Part shown: piece by piece, positions 1 to 13,937 of the stretch | Layout: each line of letters opens with the position of its first letter | How positions within the stretch are numbered: the stretch's first letter is position 1 | Source: Acanthacorydalis orientalis | Lineage: Eukaryota; Arthropoda; Insecta; Megaloptera; Corydalidae | DNA: 64,000 bases | Direction: 5' to 3' | Assembly: GCA_034766995.1 (NCBI GenBank) | Contig: CM068313.1 | Coordinates: 23,284,012-23,348,011, forward strand | Position numbers and translations under genes: made by a program | Notes under the pieces: generated by a model | Database searches by the model: none | Seen by the model: the letters and a program-made list of their open reading frames with translations, nothing else | Told to the model about the DNA's origin: nothing

Positions 1-406
1 ATTTGAGTTAAATTTAACAACAGTTTAATTTCAATTATTTTTTAATTTTTTTTGAATTGAAATAGTGACAATATATTTCTTAGAATTAAATCACGTTCAT
101 ACAATACAAAATACAATATATATAGAGAGAGAGAGAGAAAGAGAGATATGTGTATATATATATATATATATGATCCCCGTGTTATTCTGAAGTAAAAAAT
201 TCTAAACCGCAGAAAAAAATGTTAAATACTTTTAAAACATAGTGACATATTCATAGATATACTTATGAAGAAGCGTCGATATAGCTCTTGTACCGATATT
301 ACTCTATAAAAGATTACTTTTTTTCTTCCGGGAATGACAACACATAAATAAAAGAATCCGCAAGGAATTTGTTTACTTCTAACAACAATTAATTCATGTT
401 GCTTTA

Positions 407-449
<43 letters not shown>

Positions 450-704
450 TATCCTTTACGTTAACCAAGTTTCGCAGTGTCCTTATATATATTTTTAAAT
501 TCAATTAACCTATATATTAGTAGGGTATTACAAATATGTTTGTGAAATATTTTAGCTCAATGATTGAAGTGATTTTTATTTGTAACAGACACAAAAATCA
601 ATTCATGCTTATTTATTACTATAGAATATAGACTTCCACTGTTAATTATACAATTAAACACGAAGTAGAGTGAAAATAGAATGAAATATTATTAAAGGCA
701 TATA

Positions 705-1257
705 TTGGGTTGAGAAATAATTTCGGTTTATGACCTTCAAATTCATCTACATTTTTCAACTTACATGATTTTAAGTGATCCAGAACTGTTGGATGAACAA
801 CGCCTAACTTTTGTGCAACTCTCGAATTCTTGTGCATGGTTTTGATTTAACTAACGTCTTCACCTGATCGTTATGACCTGAAGAAGGACTCCCGCGACCT
901 TCTTCATCTTCAAAGCTCTCGTCCTAAGCACGAAACTTTTGTAACCTCCATTGTACAGTACGTTCCTTAACAGTATCCACTTCAAAAGCATTGTTTAGTT
1001 TACGAGCAATTTGTATTGCTTTACCATCCGTTTTCAACTCGTACAAAAACTTGTTCTTAATTGCTTATTTTCCATCTTTAATTGAATGCCCTATTTGAAG
1101 CAAAATTAATAATAAAATCAAAGTTGATAGTGCCAAAATACAGACCAAAAAATATACTTTCAAATGATATTAACATGAATACGATGAAATGATACTTTCA
1201 TTGAAAAAAGTTAGAACTCAGAAAACAAAAACCGCAATTATTTTCTTGCCAACCTAA
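705..1257 (-). mobile_element. Nonautonomous mariner (short family), copy A
   Basis: A 553-bp element flanked by TA on both sides (703-704 and 1258-1259). The right terminus read on the minus strand is TTAGGTTGGCAAGAAAATAA; the left is TTGGGTTGAGAAATAATTTC. Both resemble Hsmar1/cecropia-type mariner inverted repeats, including the AATTGCGGTTTTTG continuation. Between them lies the N-terminal third of a transposase in broken frames: DESFEDEEGRG, a helix-turn-helix-like KLGVVHPTVLDHLKSCKLKN, then an abrupt join to the far terminus. The catalytic domain is absent, so it cannot move itself. Confidence 0.88.
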
Positions 1258-1779
1258 TACACACACAGACACACACTCCTATATATATATAATGTGAATT
1301 ATGAAGTTATAGATATAAACGTATAGTGGAAATATATAACATCAAACTGAAAAAAAAATACTTATTTGGAAATCACCACTATTTCATATTTATTGATAAG
1401 CACTATCGTACACTGTAACCGTAATACTTGAAACATTAGATTTTCTAGTATGCCAACAAATCTCTCTGAAACAGTAATTACGCTTCATAATATTACGATT
1501 GCGGAGCTTATACATATATGCATATTTTGTAACATTACATTACAAAACGTATATAAAAAAACATCTCGAATGTTTCGTATAAAAGTATTAAAAAAAAATC
1601 ATACAGCGCAGAATTTAAATATTCATATTTGGTGTACGTATCAAACACAGGTATTTTTTAAAAAAAATATTTATGAAGGTAGATTGCTATAATTTCAAAT
1701 TACTATCACACTTTGAAATACTTTAATAAATACTTTTATTCATGTTAAAAGTAAGATTTTTATTTACATATATATACGA

Positions 1780-1858
<79 letters not shown>

Positions 1859-2222
1859 TAATTTAAATAATATTAAATGATCTATATGAAATTTAATTAT
1901 AATAAAGATTGAAATTATAATTTTTAAAGTATAACTATCCAAACAGTTTTTATAAATATATTAGGGGGCATTATTTAAAAAATAAACAGTTTATTAAGAT
2001 CATTTTTTTTGAAGTGATAAGAAATAATTGGTCATCTCAAATGAATTTAATTTTATTTACTTGAAAGTGTCCACCAAGTTACAATAAAAAATAACACAAT
2101 ATTCAACGTCTATCGGTGTACCTTCTATTACAAAATCTGATCTAGCACTCTTATAATTTTTATACATAGTTAGTTAGTCTTAAAACTATAATTTTTTATC
2201 TACACCGCTGTTTCTTTTGTAC

Positions 2223-2309
<87 letters not shown>

Positions 2310-3565
2310 CTCTAATTGAAAATTTTAATTCATTTATTACAAATCGTGCATGGATTGTCCGATATACAAAAAAAAAACATTTTCTCTAATGTCTTTGAGT
2401 ATCATCGAACGGACAACAGACATGTTCGAAATAAAATAAATAAAGCAAAACGTTTTCTTTGAACTACTAAATATCTTTACGTTGTTTCTTTTATACTCCA
2501 CGAGTTATTTATAGTCTTTGTATCAGATATACGAGTATTTTACCTGTAACGTACAATATCTTCCTAAAGGTTGAATTATTTTTGCACATTCTTTATTGAC
2601 TCTATTATAAATACAGATAGCACAATAAACTTTTCAACTTAAAATTTATGGATTTATATAAGGTTCCTTTAAATATATACAGTCGTACACAAATTTTATT
2701 TTTATAGACGAAACACATTATTTATAATTATGTACAAATGATCTATTGAAAATAATACAGGAAAATAGCTTCCTGAATAAATAAAACAATTTATGCATTT
2801 TCTTTGATAATAGTATTACTTAATAATTTATTCTGTAACATATATAAGTTTTTATTTTTTATTTCATTATTTTTTTTAACAAAAGTTGAATAAAAAAGAT
2901 ATTTCTTCCGTATAAAATATAAAAATACAGTATTAAATGTGTAAAAATGAAATTGAAAAATCATGCAAACCAATAATGTATAACGATATAATTAAGAAAA
3001 CGCACATGCATTTCGATTAAACCTGTAACGTTATAGAGTTTAGATTGAATGTATGTATGTATAACATGACCATTAAAGCACACATCAGATCAAAAGATAA
3101 ATGAATTATGAATAAGGCACACAATTATCATATTAAAGAGATGAATAAATCAACACAAATGTGGGGAATGAAAATGCATCGGTGATACGTCATCGTTACA
3201 TGTATACGTTCTATATCCGGATGTATTAAAATAAAAAAATATACCACCGTCACGATATTTTATTGAAAGAAAATAATGCCTACCTTAAAAACAGTACATA
3301 CATTATTCGTCATACATTTACGTACGCGTTTGTACATATGGACTGAATATTTAATTTTTACAAAAATAAATATTAACCCTTTGAAAGCATATTTATTTGT
3401 TTAATTTATTATATACAAATCAAAATTTATTATATACAAAATCAATGTTTAACCATTACCTTAGACATATATACATTCATATTTCATATGATGATTAAAT
3501 ATGAGTTAAAGGCATTATCATAAAAATTTATATATTTGAAAGTTGAATGAATCAAGATCAATATA
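1258..3565. other. A+T-rich intergenic sequence
   Basis: Between two short mariner copies I see only A+T-rich sequence, a compound (TA)n at about 1784-1858 and a long pure array at 2226-2305. The open frames here are Ile/Tyr repeats from the arrays or short chance ORFs. Confidence 0.6.
2226..2305. repeat. (TA)40 microsatellite
   Basis: An uninterrupted 80-bp TA array. Confidence 0.95.
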
Positions 3566-4118
3566 TTAGTATGCTAGGAAAATAATTGCGGATTTTGTTT
3601 CTTGAATTTTAATTTTAAATTTTTTCAATGAAAGTGTAATTCCATCTTGTTCATGTTAATATCATTTTAAAGTACATTTTCGGTCTGTATTTTGGTAACA
3701 TCGACTTTGGTTTTATTATTAATTTTGTTTTAAATTGGGATATTGAATTAAAGATGGAAAAGAAGCTAATAAGAGCATTTTTTGTACGAGTTCAAAATGG
3801 ATGGTAGCAGCAGAAACTGCTTGTAAACTAAAAATGCTCTTGGTGTGGGTACTGTTAATGAACATAAGAGAGAAATGGCTTTTCCAAAAATTTCTTACTG
3901 AGGACGAGAGTCTTGAAGATGAAGGTCACGAGCATCCTTCTTCAGTTCATAACGACCAACTGAAAGCGTTAGTTGAATCAGAACCACCCACAACAATTTG
4001 AGAGCTTACACAAAAGTTAGGCACTAGTCATCCAATAGTTCTAGTCCACTTAAAACCACATAAATTAAAAAATGTACATGAATTCCAAGGTCATAACCAA
4101 TTATTTTTGCATCAACAT
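3566..4118 (+). mobile_element. Nonautonomous mariner (short family), copy B
   Basis: This copy has the same architecture and nearly the same length as 705-1257. It starts TTAG and continues GAAAATAATTGCGGATTTTG, then carries a mutated transposase N-terminus (EDESLEDEGHEHPSSVHNDQ and THPIVL-like helix). It jumps to a degraded end (CATCAACATA) at the same point as copy A, just after the segment encoding NVHEFQGHN. The shared internal junction means both descend from one deleted master copy. Several stops and frameshifts are present. Confidence 0.82.
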
Positions 4119-5541
4119 ATACTTGTTCGCTGTTACAACTACCAAAGATAATTCAGGTAGCTACTCACTGTTAATATTTTCAATATTTATAAACTTGATG
4201 ACAGAAATCAAAGAATATTTCAAGTGCGTTGTTAAACACTTAAATGAACTTTATAATAATTCTTGGATTCAATAAAATAATATATGTATTATTTTTTGCC
4301 AAATGAACTATGTTAAAAATATTTATTTCATTAAACATTTATTTTCAATTATAAAATACGAATTTTAATAATTATTATATTTAAGAATCAGTAATAGTTG
4401 ATAATACTAAAGGTGATTGTTTTATTATCGATTATATGACATTTGAAAAGCATGTTTCATTTGAAATATGAATATAGTATTCTAATAAAAAGAACTAATT
4501 TTTATATATTTAAATTAATACAAGTATAATACTACAAAATTTCATAACATATTTAATAAATAAACAAAAAAAATATTTTTAAACTGGAATTATTTCAAAT
4601 AGAAAAACCGAAATATTTATAAAATAGAATAAATGTATGGCAATTACATAAAAACTTATATATATATATATATATTAGTTACAAGTTGCTTGTTTCTTTA
4701 CAAATGAATGATATGATTGATAGTTTTAGCATTACGAAATAGCAAAGAGCAACATGGAGAGCGATATTACATCTTGAAATATTAAAAACTATTTGAACTT
4801 TGACGAGCGTAAACCTAGATCTCCCAAGCGGCAAACGAGCACATTTCTTCAATCATACTCTTTTATATATTCTAGACGAAAGTTTTCTTATTGAATGTAA
4901 GAAAATAATTTCCACTATTCCGAGTACACAACTTTTATATAAGTATTTTTGTTGTTGTTGTAAAACAGAAAAATAAAATGCTACTACAAGTGTAATAAAA
5001 TATAAAAATTATAATATATATATATATACATATTTATATATATATATATATATATAAATATAGGTTACATATATTCCAATCAAAAAATGTAATTTAATTT
5101 CGTTCATCTCTGAAATTATTTATTCTGTCCTTTTAATAGAATTCAATATATAAAAAACAAAATATTGAAATTTAAAACAAGTCTACAAAAACAATTTTAT
5201 CTAAAATTTAAAAATATCATTAACGTATTACTAATTAAAATCGAAATTATTGGTTTTCTGAAAAATATAATTAAAAAGTACCAATTATAAGTATTCTGTG
5301 AGTTTCATTTAACGAGATTTACTACAGTAACAAGGAATATCCTTTATACTTTTTACGCGTTTAATTACTTGCTTGTAACATAAACCATTTGAAATGGGAC
5401 ATCTTGATAAGTTATGCGACATTCCAACTTCAGAGACTTTTATTTATCTGTTTTGTATGCTAATTCATGTATGAGCGTACAAGTTTTTTTTATTTTTAGT
5501 TTTAACAAATACACAAATACCAGAAAAATTATTACATATCG

Positions 5542-5583
<42 letters not shown>

Positions 5584-5746
5584 AATAAATTGTTATCATT
5601 TAAATTATTTTCCACAAAATAGCATTGTATAAAAAACAGCATAGTTTTACGATAAATGCAAATTAATTTTCATTTCTTTATTAAAATAAATGATATATTT
5701 CTTTTACAATTCATATTATTCATCAAATATACGTTCTTGTTCTCTT

Positions 5747-5858
<112 letters not shown>

Positions 5859-6449
5859 AATATTTATACAAAACATATTTTAATAAATACAAACCTTAAA
5901 AAGTAAAACATTATTAACTGGTCAAGTACATTAAGAAAAAAAAATTAGAATGCATTTATAAATTAATGAAAATAGTTGTTAAGCGATCCACTTATTATAA
6001 AATTAAATACAAAATATATAATGAACACCGTTAATGAAACCACTTTACTTGATATAAATGTTTCATCAGAATAGAATATCCTAATTTCATAAATGGTTAT
6101 ACTTTCTTATTTCGCGAAATCGACATTTTTGTCGATAATTTTTCAATAGTAAATATTTAAGTCAATAATTACATAAGCACAGTAACAATCAACACTTTAA
6201 TAATAATATAATTAATTACAATTTACACTTTTTAATTAAGAATGAAATGACTAATAAATTATTAATTATTGACAGCTAATGATGTTCTTTTATTATTGTA
6301 ATTGTTTCATATAGTACTAGATAGCGTAAAAATGAAGACTGTTGAAACAATTTTCCATTTTTTTACAATTTCAATAAAAAATAAAATTTAATATACTGAA
6401 TTTTTGATTCATCGCAAATTTTTAAATTCCTTAGAGAATGTATCATTCC

Positions 6450-6452
<3 letters not shown>

Positions 6453-6528
<76 letters not shown>

Positions 6529-6529
6529 A
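6453..6529. repeat. (TA)n microsatellite
   Basis: A nearly pure TA array with two TG interruptions near the right end. Confidence 0.93.
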
Positions 6530-6839
6530 TGCGTATTCTCCTCAAATGTTTTTTTCAACCCAAAATGTAGCTTTAGTAATAATTGTTTTCTATTTTATAT
6601 AGCAAAGTAATACTCGACAGCTGTAAATTTTTATTACCATCTATATTTTATTTGTTGTTGTTTACATGACACTTCCATAAATAAATAAATAGCAAAATTC
6701 CATTAAAAGAGAGAAATTTAAAAATAAATTTCCTTTTATTCTCCAAATTAAATTTAATATCCACTATTTTTAATTTGTCATATTTCTACGAAAAAAGATA
6801 TTTATACGTGAAGATTTCGTGCTTTTTTTTATTATCTTC

Positions 6840-7165
6840 TCTTTCTCGCCTGTTGATTCTTTCTATTTGTTCAGCATGACGTTACATTCTCTCCACGTGA
6901 TCACCAGTTATAGGTTATGATTTATACGCACGCCAGTTATGATACATAGCGAGTGTTGTCTATTAGGTCTAGGTGGGCACACGCCACTCGACGCAAATTA
7001 AATTAAACAATCAGGGAGGATGTATAGCGGAAAAGCAAGGAGATACCCAAGTACAGGAAACTTGTAGGCAGCACCGCGAAATCATTGTTGGTGGTGGTCC
7101 GTCCATGATGCAGCCGTGTAACGTAAGAACTTGTAGAGTTTATCGAATAAACCATTGATTCTTGA
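6840..7165 (+). other. GC-richer island with a 61-codon ORF ending in a cysteine cluster
   Basis: This block is clearly less A+T-rich than its flanks. A frame open from GTG at 6973 to 7158 gives GCIAEKQGDTQVQETCRQHR, then GGGPSMMQPCNVRTCR. The PCNVRTC ending faintly recalls the end of thrombospondin type 1 repeats, but the Trp and CSxTC core is absent. It may be an isolated exon or a conserved noncoding element. I see no good acceptor. Confidence 0.25.
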
Positions 7166-7863
7166 ACTACGTGAAGATTAGAACAATATCATATCTTGTA
7201 CAAATAATGATGCCTAAGCTTATATGCTATACAAATGACTTTCACTATTCTTAAATTTATTCATTTTGTTTTCAAATTTACTAAAATCATTTTTAATTAT
7301 ATTTAATAACATAAAAATATCACATTTTAGACATTAAATAAATTATACAGAAATTCTTTTTAATTTATTCTATGTACACTTTATTTTTCAATCCTATCCT
7401 TAATTAGAAAAAACACGTTTAAACGAAACATGACTAATATTACTTTTTATCAAGATTGGTTTATAATATTTAAGAAAGTTTATTAATACAAAATCATATA
7501 GAAATTTTTATTATTAATTATACATTCTACCCAAAATGAAAGATAACCTAAATAAAACAGGTCGAAAAACTACACACCTTATTATGTGATTTTATACTGA
7601 AATGTTACACACACACACACACTCAACGCACATACTCGTATATATATATATATATATATATATAAAGAAGGGGAGATATGGTGTTTACAATTTAGATATT
7701 TATTTAAAATGTGACTACATAAATATACAATAAAATTTATATATCAATTATGACACAAATAATTTATTCTTTAAGGAGAATAATAAAATTTATTATTATA
7801 TCAATTATATTTAAGTAATAAATATATTAAAATGAAGTGAATATAATGTGTTTTACATATATG

Positions 7864-7909
<46 letters not shown>

Positions 7910-8084
7910 ATCAATTTTTGATATCTAAATTAGCAAAAAAAATAAATATAATCAACTTAGTCTTAAATATCACTAAAAATTTGTTGTGGTTAAATTCTAA
8001 TATTTTAATAGAAATGTCAGACACAACTACAAAGCTCTCACAATGAACAAATCAATTCATCTCTGTTATAATTCAAAATCAATA

Positions 8085-8325
8085 GTATTGCATCGAGGGA
8101 TTGTCACGAATCCCACTCTCTGTGTTCACTCCGCGACACCGGAAAAAACATGGATCTTTCACCTCCATTCAAGCAGGGATGGTTTGTTATTTCATGTCCG
8201 TCGTTGGTAACTTCAATTCATGGGACTTGTACAAATTACTACACATGTATGAAACAATTTAGTTTATACTTCTTTGTATATTTATTTATTTCATTCATTT
8301 TATATAACTATATTTTTTAATAAAT
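8085..8325 (+). other. Small GC-richer island with a 56-codon ORF
   Basis: The island runs about 8090-8235. An ATG at 8151 opens MDLSPPFKQGWFVISCPSLV and continues through a hydrophobic C-terminal stretch (YFFVYLFISFILYNYIF) to a stop near 8320. The hydrophobic end is what A+T-rich sequence encodes by chance, so a gene is doubtful. Confidence 0.15.
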
Positions 8326-8702
8326 GTATAAAAATTAATTTAAAGCTAAAGTAATATTTTCACAAACGAATATACTTCTTAAAATAAATATTCTTTTTCT
8401 TACACAAATTTCTTAATATGATTTAACTTATAAATTTACTATGAACAAGTACGATAACAATATAATAAATTAGGATACACTAATAAAATAATTTCCCAAA
8501 CAAATTATTCAATATCATTTTATTGATTATAAAACAAATTACAAAAAATGTTATTATTGATAATATCTAACATTCTATAAAAATAATTTCGCTTTAAATT
8601 ACGAGTATAAATTATAAATTCATTCTTTATTATTTGTTTTCTTAAATTATATTTATTAATTAAAAATTTATTCATTAAAAAGCTAATTAATCGTAATATA
8701 AA

Positions 8703-8757
<55 letters not shown>

Positions 8758-9192
8758 ATTTAAATGTTATATACAAAAACATAAAAAAATATACAATACA
8801 ATATTCATATTTTATTATTGCCTCTCATATTTTACCTTTAAATAATAACAACTTCTTAATTGTAAATTATTGTTTGTTAACTCTATCATTTTTCTCAAAT
8901 TTAATTTTTTCGCGAGAATAAATTTTATATATGGTCAGAAGTTAAAATGAGTATTACATTTTATCAATTATCGATAGTTAAAAACTAATATTCATTTTTA
9001 AACAAATGTTATTCTTTAACTAATATATATTTAGTTATTAATAATTCACAACATATATTTACAGAAAATTATTTATGGAGTTATAAATGTAATGCCATTT
9101 ATTTATAAAAATATATTAGAAGAATGGTAGTATCGTATTGAAAATATTTCACAAAATATATTAATATATATTTAAAGATAAGATATAATATG

Positions 9193-9234
<42 letters not shown>

Positions 9235-9236
<2 letters not shown>

Positions 9237-9345
9237 TGGAAAACTGTGGAAAAGAGAGGCACTGAATCGAATAAAATGGAAAATCATGGAAGAGGCCTTT
9301 ATCCAGCAGTGGATTAACAGGGGCCGATGATGATGATGATGATTA
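9235..9345 (+). mobile_element. 5'-truncated non-LTR retrotransposon 3' tail with (GAT)n end
   Basis: The frame ALNRIKWKIMEEAFIQQWIN then RGR-stop resembles the extreme C terminus of insect LINE reverse-transcriptase ORFs (W-K-x-M-E-E-A-F-x-x-Q-Q-W). It is followed at once by a (GAT)n microsatellite tail, the usual 3' end of such copies. Only about 100 bp remain, inserted between two (TA)n arrays. Confidence 0.7.
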
Positions 9346-9732
9346 TATATATATATATATATACATATAATATATATTAATATATATTTAAAGATAAAAT
9401 ATAATAATAGTTAAAGAAATTATTGATAATACTTATTAGAACTCGTTTTTGCTATTATTGTAATATTTAAAATTAACATAATATAGATCAAGTCACAATA
9501 AAATTTTCATTAATTTCTAACTAATATTGATTACATTGTTATTAATATTGAAACATAACAACAGTTTTATTATACTCATATTATAATAACCATATAAAAT
9601 TATAAGTTTTAATAACACATGTAATTATTATTACAACATTATAACTTTGCAAGAACAAACAAATAATTTATTTAAAATATGACTCCTTCGTTCTGAAAAC
9701 TGGCATACATTTAACCAAAAATACAATACATG

Positions 9733-9777
<45 letters not shown>

Positions 9778-11605
9778 CAACTATTTTACCGTGTTTTAAA
9801 TTCAACCTTCAATTTATTCTGGATATTTTTGAGTATACGCTCTTAACACGATATATAATTATTTGAATTAAAAGTAAACGATGATCGTTCGATGCGATAA
9901 TATGAGCAATTCATTTGAGCTTACAAAAATATCCATGTTCCTGCTATGTTTATATTACTAAAAACAAATATTGTTTTTTTCTTTATTATTTTTAAAAGGC
10001 AAATTTTCTTAAATATCGTTAAATTTTTATTTGGAAATATAAAACGAGATTTAATTAATTTTTATTTTTTGTATAATATTCTATATATATATATATAATA
10101 TAATTTGAATATGTATATAGATTTATGTTTGTGCAGGTATTCAAATTTTTGTAAATATACAAAAAAGTATTAATAAAAACATATTACGTTTTTAATTGAA
10201 TTATTGTTGTTTTTTCATTACTCCTATATAAAAGTCTAAACAAATTATTCTGCTCAACTTACTTATACGGATGAGTACCTTTTCAAACTAAACAAATACT
10301 GAGTTCAGATGTAAATTTAATAAAAACCCTATAAAACGACTTCCGACGATTCGCTGTGAACGCGTTTTACTTTATAACAACCAACCCCATCATAATGCAC
10401 ACTTACCTACGAAGCTCTGAAGTCCTAAGCTACTCATAATCGAATTACTTACCGCACATAACCATTTTATTGAATTCGCGACGCTATATTTCAAAATGTG
10501 CACTCATAAATATTCATTTTCAAGTCAGTTTTATGAAGATTTGTAGCTATGTTGGCATGTCTACATACTAAAACACGCCTGTTCCTCTATTGTACCATTG
10601 TGGTTACGATGCCTGTATTCAATATTTTTTTTTCCAGTGAAATGCTTTTAAAGTTATCTTGGTGGTCATTTGTTCATTACAATAACGTAGATTTTTATAT
10701 ATTTATGGAAATTGATTATTGTTATATCCTTGTCAAGCGATTTTAGAATTGACAATGAGGAATGTGAAATGAAAAATGTTAATACACTTTATGATTCTTT
10801 CGTTTCAGGTTGGGACATTAATAAAAATACAGAAATACAGAATCTTTACTCATCAACAAGTCGAATTTAGAAAATATATAGTATAATATCTTTGAACTAA
10901 TTTTATTAAATTTTGTACAATTTATTGTATAGACATTGCCATTTATATTGAAATATAGTTTATTTTTACTATGGAGGAGTCTTAAATGAGCTATGGTAAC
11001 TGTAATTTTAATTCGTATTTTAAATAATAAATACTGACCCATAGTAACTGAGTACTTTATTAGTTTAAGACGGGGTTTTATATTGATTGATTTTTTCTTA
11101 TATTGTCTTTATTTAATACCAATACTTGTAAAATTTTAATAATAGTTCGAATTTTCATCTTAAAGCATGTTTTATCTGTCGTTTAAATAGTTCACTTTTA
11201 CCTCTTTTCTATAAGAAACTGTTTATTTTTTATTTTCATTTACTTTTTTTGTTGTATTTGTCATTCGCATCCATTTGTTTCAGTACCTCGAAACATTTTT
11301 AGCTTAGCGATTTTCTTTCTTCAATATAAATTTAATGCAATAGTTTATAGTACTTTTTATGGCCGTGATAAGTTTTGTAATCCCGTTACTAATCTGATAA
11401 CATAACCTGCTGCATTTTTTGATAGTAACAGAAAGTTTTTGAGAAAGTTTGGTGCATTGTGTTTATTTCGAGTATATATCATACTGACTATATTGTGCAC
11501 TATGCAAAAATTGTTCAAAACTATGAACTATTTAACATTTAAATAGGTATACTATTCAATTTTAAGTAAATGTTATAATATAATAATTTCTGTCTATTAT
11601 GCAAG

Positions 11606-11654
<49 letters not shown>

Positions 11655-12425
11655 AGTATGCATAACAGTATTTATTACCTAAATTCACTGGATCACATAC
11701 GAAAATAATTATTTAAAGAACGTAACACTTAATCATCATAAATTCAAGACATATACAAGGTAACTGTTGTGACATACGGAATTTTCGTATTATTACAATT
11801 TGTAGTACTAAAAACACACGCAATAATAAAAATTAAAATAAAAACATGTTCCTGGTATAATTTTAATGATCCTAGATAAAATCAAGTTCGCAAATAACAT
11901 GGCCAACTGACAGGATTCGTGCGAAAAGCACCGATTTAATCAGTTGAAAGAATAAAAAAAACACGAGTGATAAAATTAATCACTTTATGTGATTTTTATA
12001 ACTACAATACAAAAATATTTATATATATATATATACAATATATTAATTGCATGTAGATATAAATAAATATCAATTTAAATAAAAGCACAACGTACACAAA
12101 AGACATGTTTATTATTATACTTTACTGCATATTCTAAAAATAACACTGATAGACATTTATAAATTTTAATATACAATTTTCACGGAAACTTTACGAATGT
12201 ATTAAATTATATCGCTTATAAATCTTTATAGACTACTAAACGGCTTACGTGGGCACCCTTTTCTAGTTAAAAAAAATATATAAATATAACAAGATTTGTA
12301 ACAGTTCGCTTCAATCGCTATAAAAAAAAAATAACAACAAAAGGAAATAAAACGAAATCGAATTAAAAGCTGAATTGTATTTATCCTCCTTTTATATATT
12401 TTATTTTGAATTCAGTTCGACAATA

Positions 12426-12465
<40 letters not shown>

Positions 12466-13651
12466 TTTATTAAATGGAATAAATAAAGTATATTATTAAA
12501 TACTTAATTCATTTTTTATAATAATTTATGAATAAACAACATAATTATACTCAAAATTAAAATTTTAAAAACAGTAATTTTAACTATGATTATTCTATTT
12601 TTGAGAATAGTTTAAATAAAAAATATTATACATACTTCCTATACCTATCTTTATCACTTGAAAAACATATGAACAAAAGCATTCCATCGCTTTTAAGATT
12701 CTCATCCTCGTGATCAAAATGTTAAGAGTTGCAAATTTAAATAGAAAGAAAAATAGTGATACTGAATGAATTTATAGTAAAGTATCACATTTCGTTTTAA
12801 ACAGATATTTCATAATAGGCAATTCAACTTATATGATTAAAAAAAATCATATGAAAAAATATAGAAAAAAGAAGAAAACACAATTTTGACTTGTAAAATT
12901 GTTATTTGTAGAATAACGAGGATAATCAAAATTTATTTGAAAAAAATTGTATTTCTTCTTTGGAAAAAAATGTCACGTTTAGATTAAATCAAACGATTTT
13001 AAAAAACGAGTGGGGACTGCTGCATTTACTAACCATATACAATTAAGTTTAGACAACCAGCGTTTATTATAAAAAAAGTTGCATGTGAATTAAATTATAC
13101 AAAAATCATAATTCCACTTAATACGTTCAAGTATTTCAAAATGTTGCTACATGCGTGGCAATAAATTTATATGCATATTAATAAATTTACAAGAATATAA
13201 AATGCGTCATATTTAACTCATAGGCATTTACATAAAAAAATGTAATAATAACCATGTCAAAAAATAAGAAAGATTATTTGAAATAAATTATAAAGACATA
13301 ATTACCATTATTATATATTTTTGTGTTTAAATGTTGTCTTTGAATTATGTATCGACATTTGTTTCTGTCAAAGTTTCGCTGAATGAGAGGAAACAAACAT
13401 TATTAAGAAGTTTATATGATAAAACTTATTTTTGTGAGATCGTAACCCTGAAAATAAAAACTTCTTTAGCAAGGATAAGTTTGTTATATCGAAAATATCA
13501 ACAACGTCCGTCACATAAATCATGAACTTAAAACGAGTCGAAAATGTATACCGTAGGTGCAGTACGAATACATTTATTTATTCAGTAGTTTTGTTTCTTC
13601 TGTGAAAATAAAATACGTCTTAAAATTATATATATATATATATATACATGT

Positions 13652-13699
<48 letters not shown>

Positions 13700-13888
13700 C
13701 GCATTATACAGTATATATTTTCGCATTATATATATTAATGTCGAGTTTTGAAAGCACTTCCGTCAACACAGATTTTTTTCAGTGTAAATTCATAGAATTG
13801 CTTAAACCCTAATTTACGTGTACTCATTATTCGCACATATTTCAAGCGAGATTTTTATCTTTAAGTCTTTTAAAGAAAGAATTTAAAG

Positions 13889-13935
<47 letters not shown>
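9346..13935. other. A+T-rich intergenic sequence
   Basis: No gene is recognised. Arrays lie at 9736-9776, 11610-11653, about 12430-12460, 13627-13696 and 13892-13935. A modestly GC-richer stretch at 10325-10500 (ACGACTTCCGACGATTCGCT) and ORFs of 60-75 codons near 10549 and 10818 show no domain. Confidence 0.55.

Positions 13936-13937
<2 letters not shown>

Noticed and set aside
4072..4275. A 67-codon ORF at the right end of mariner copy B
   Set aside because: It begins in transposon sequence in a shifted frame and continues into A+T-rich DNA.
6973..7158. A thrombospondin type 1 repeat
   Set aside because: Only the PCNVRTC end is similar; the WSxW and CSxTCG core is missing.
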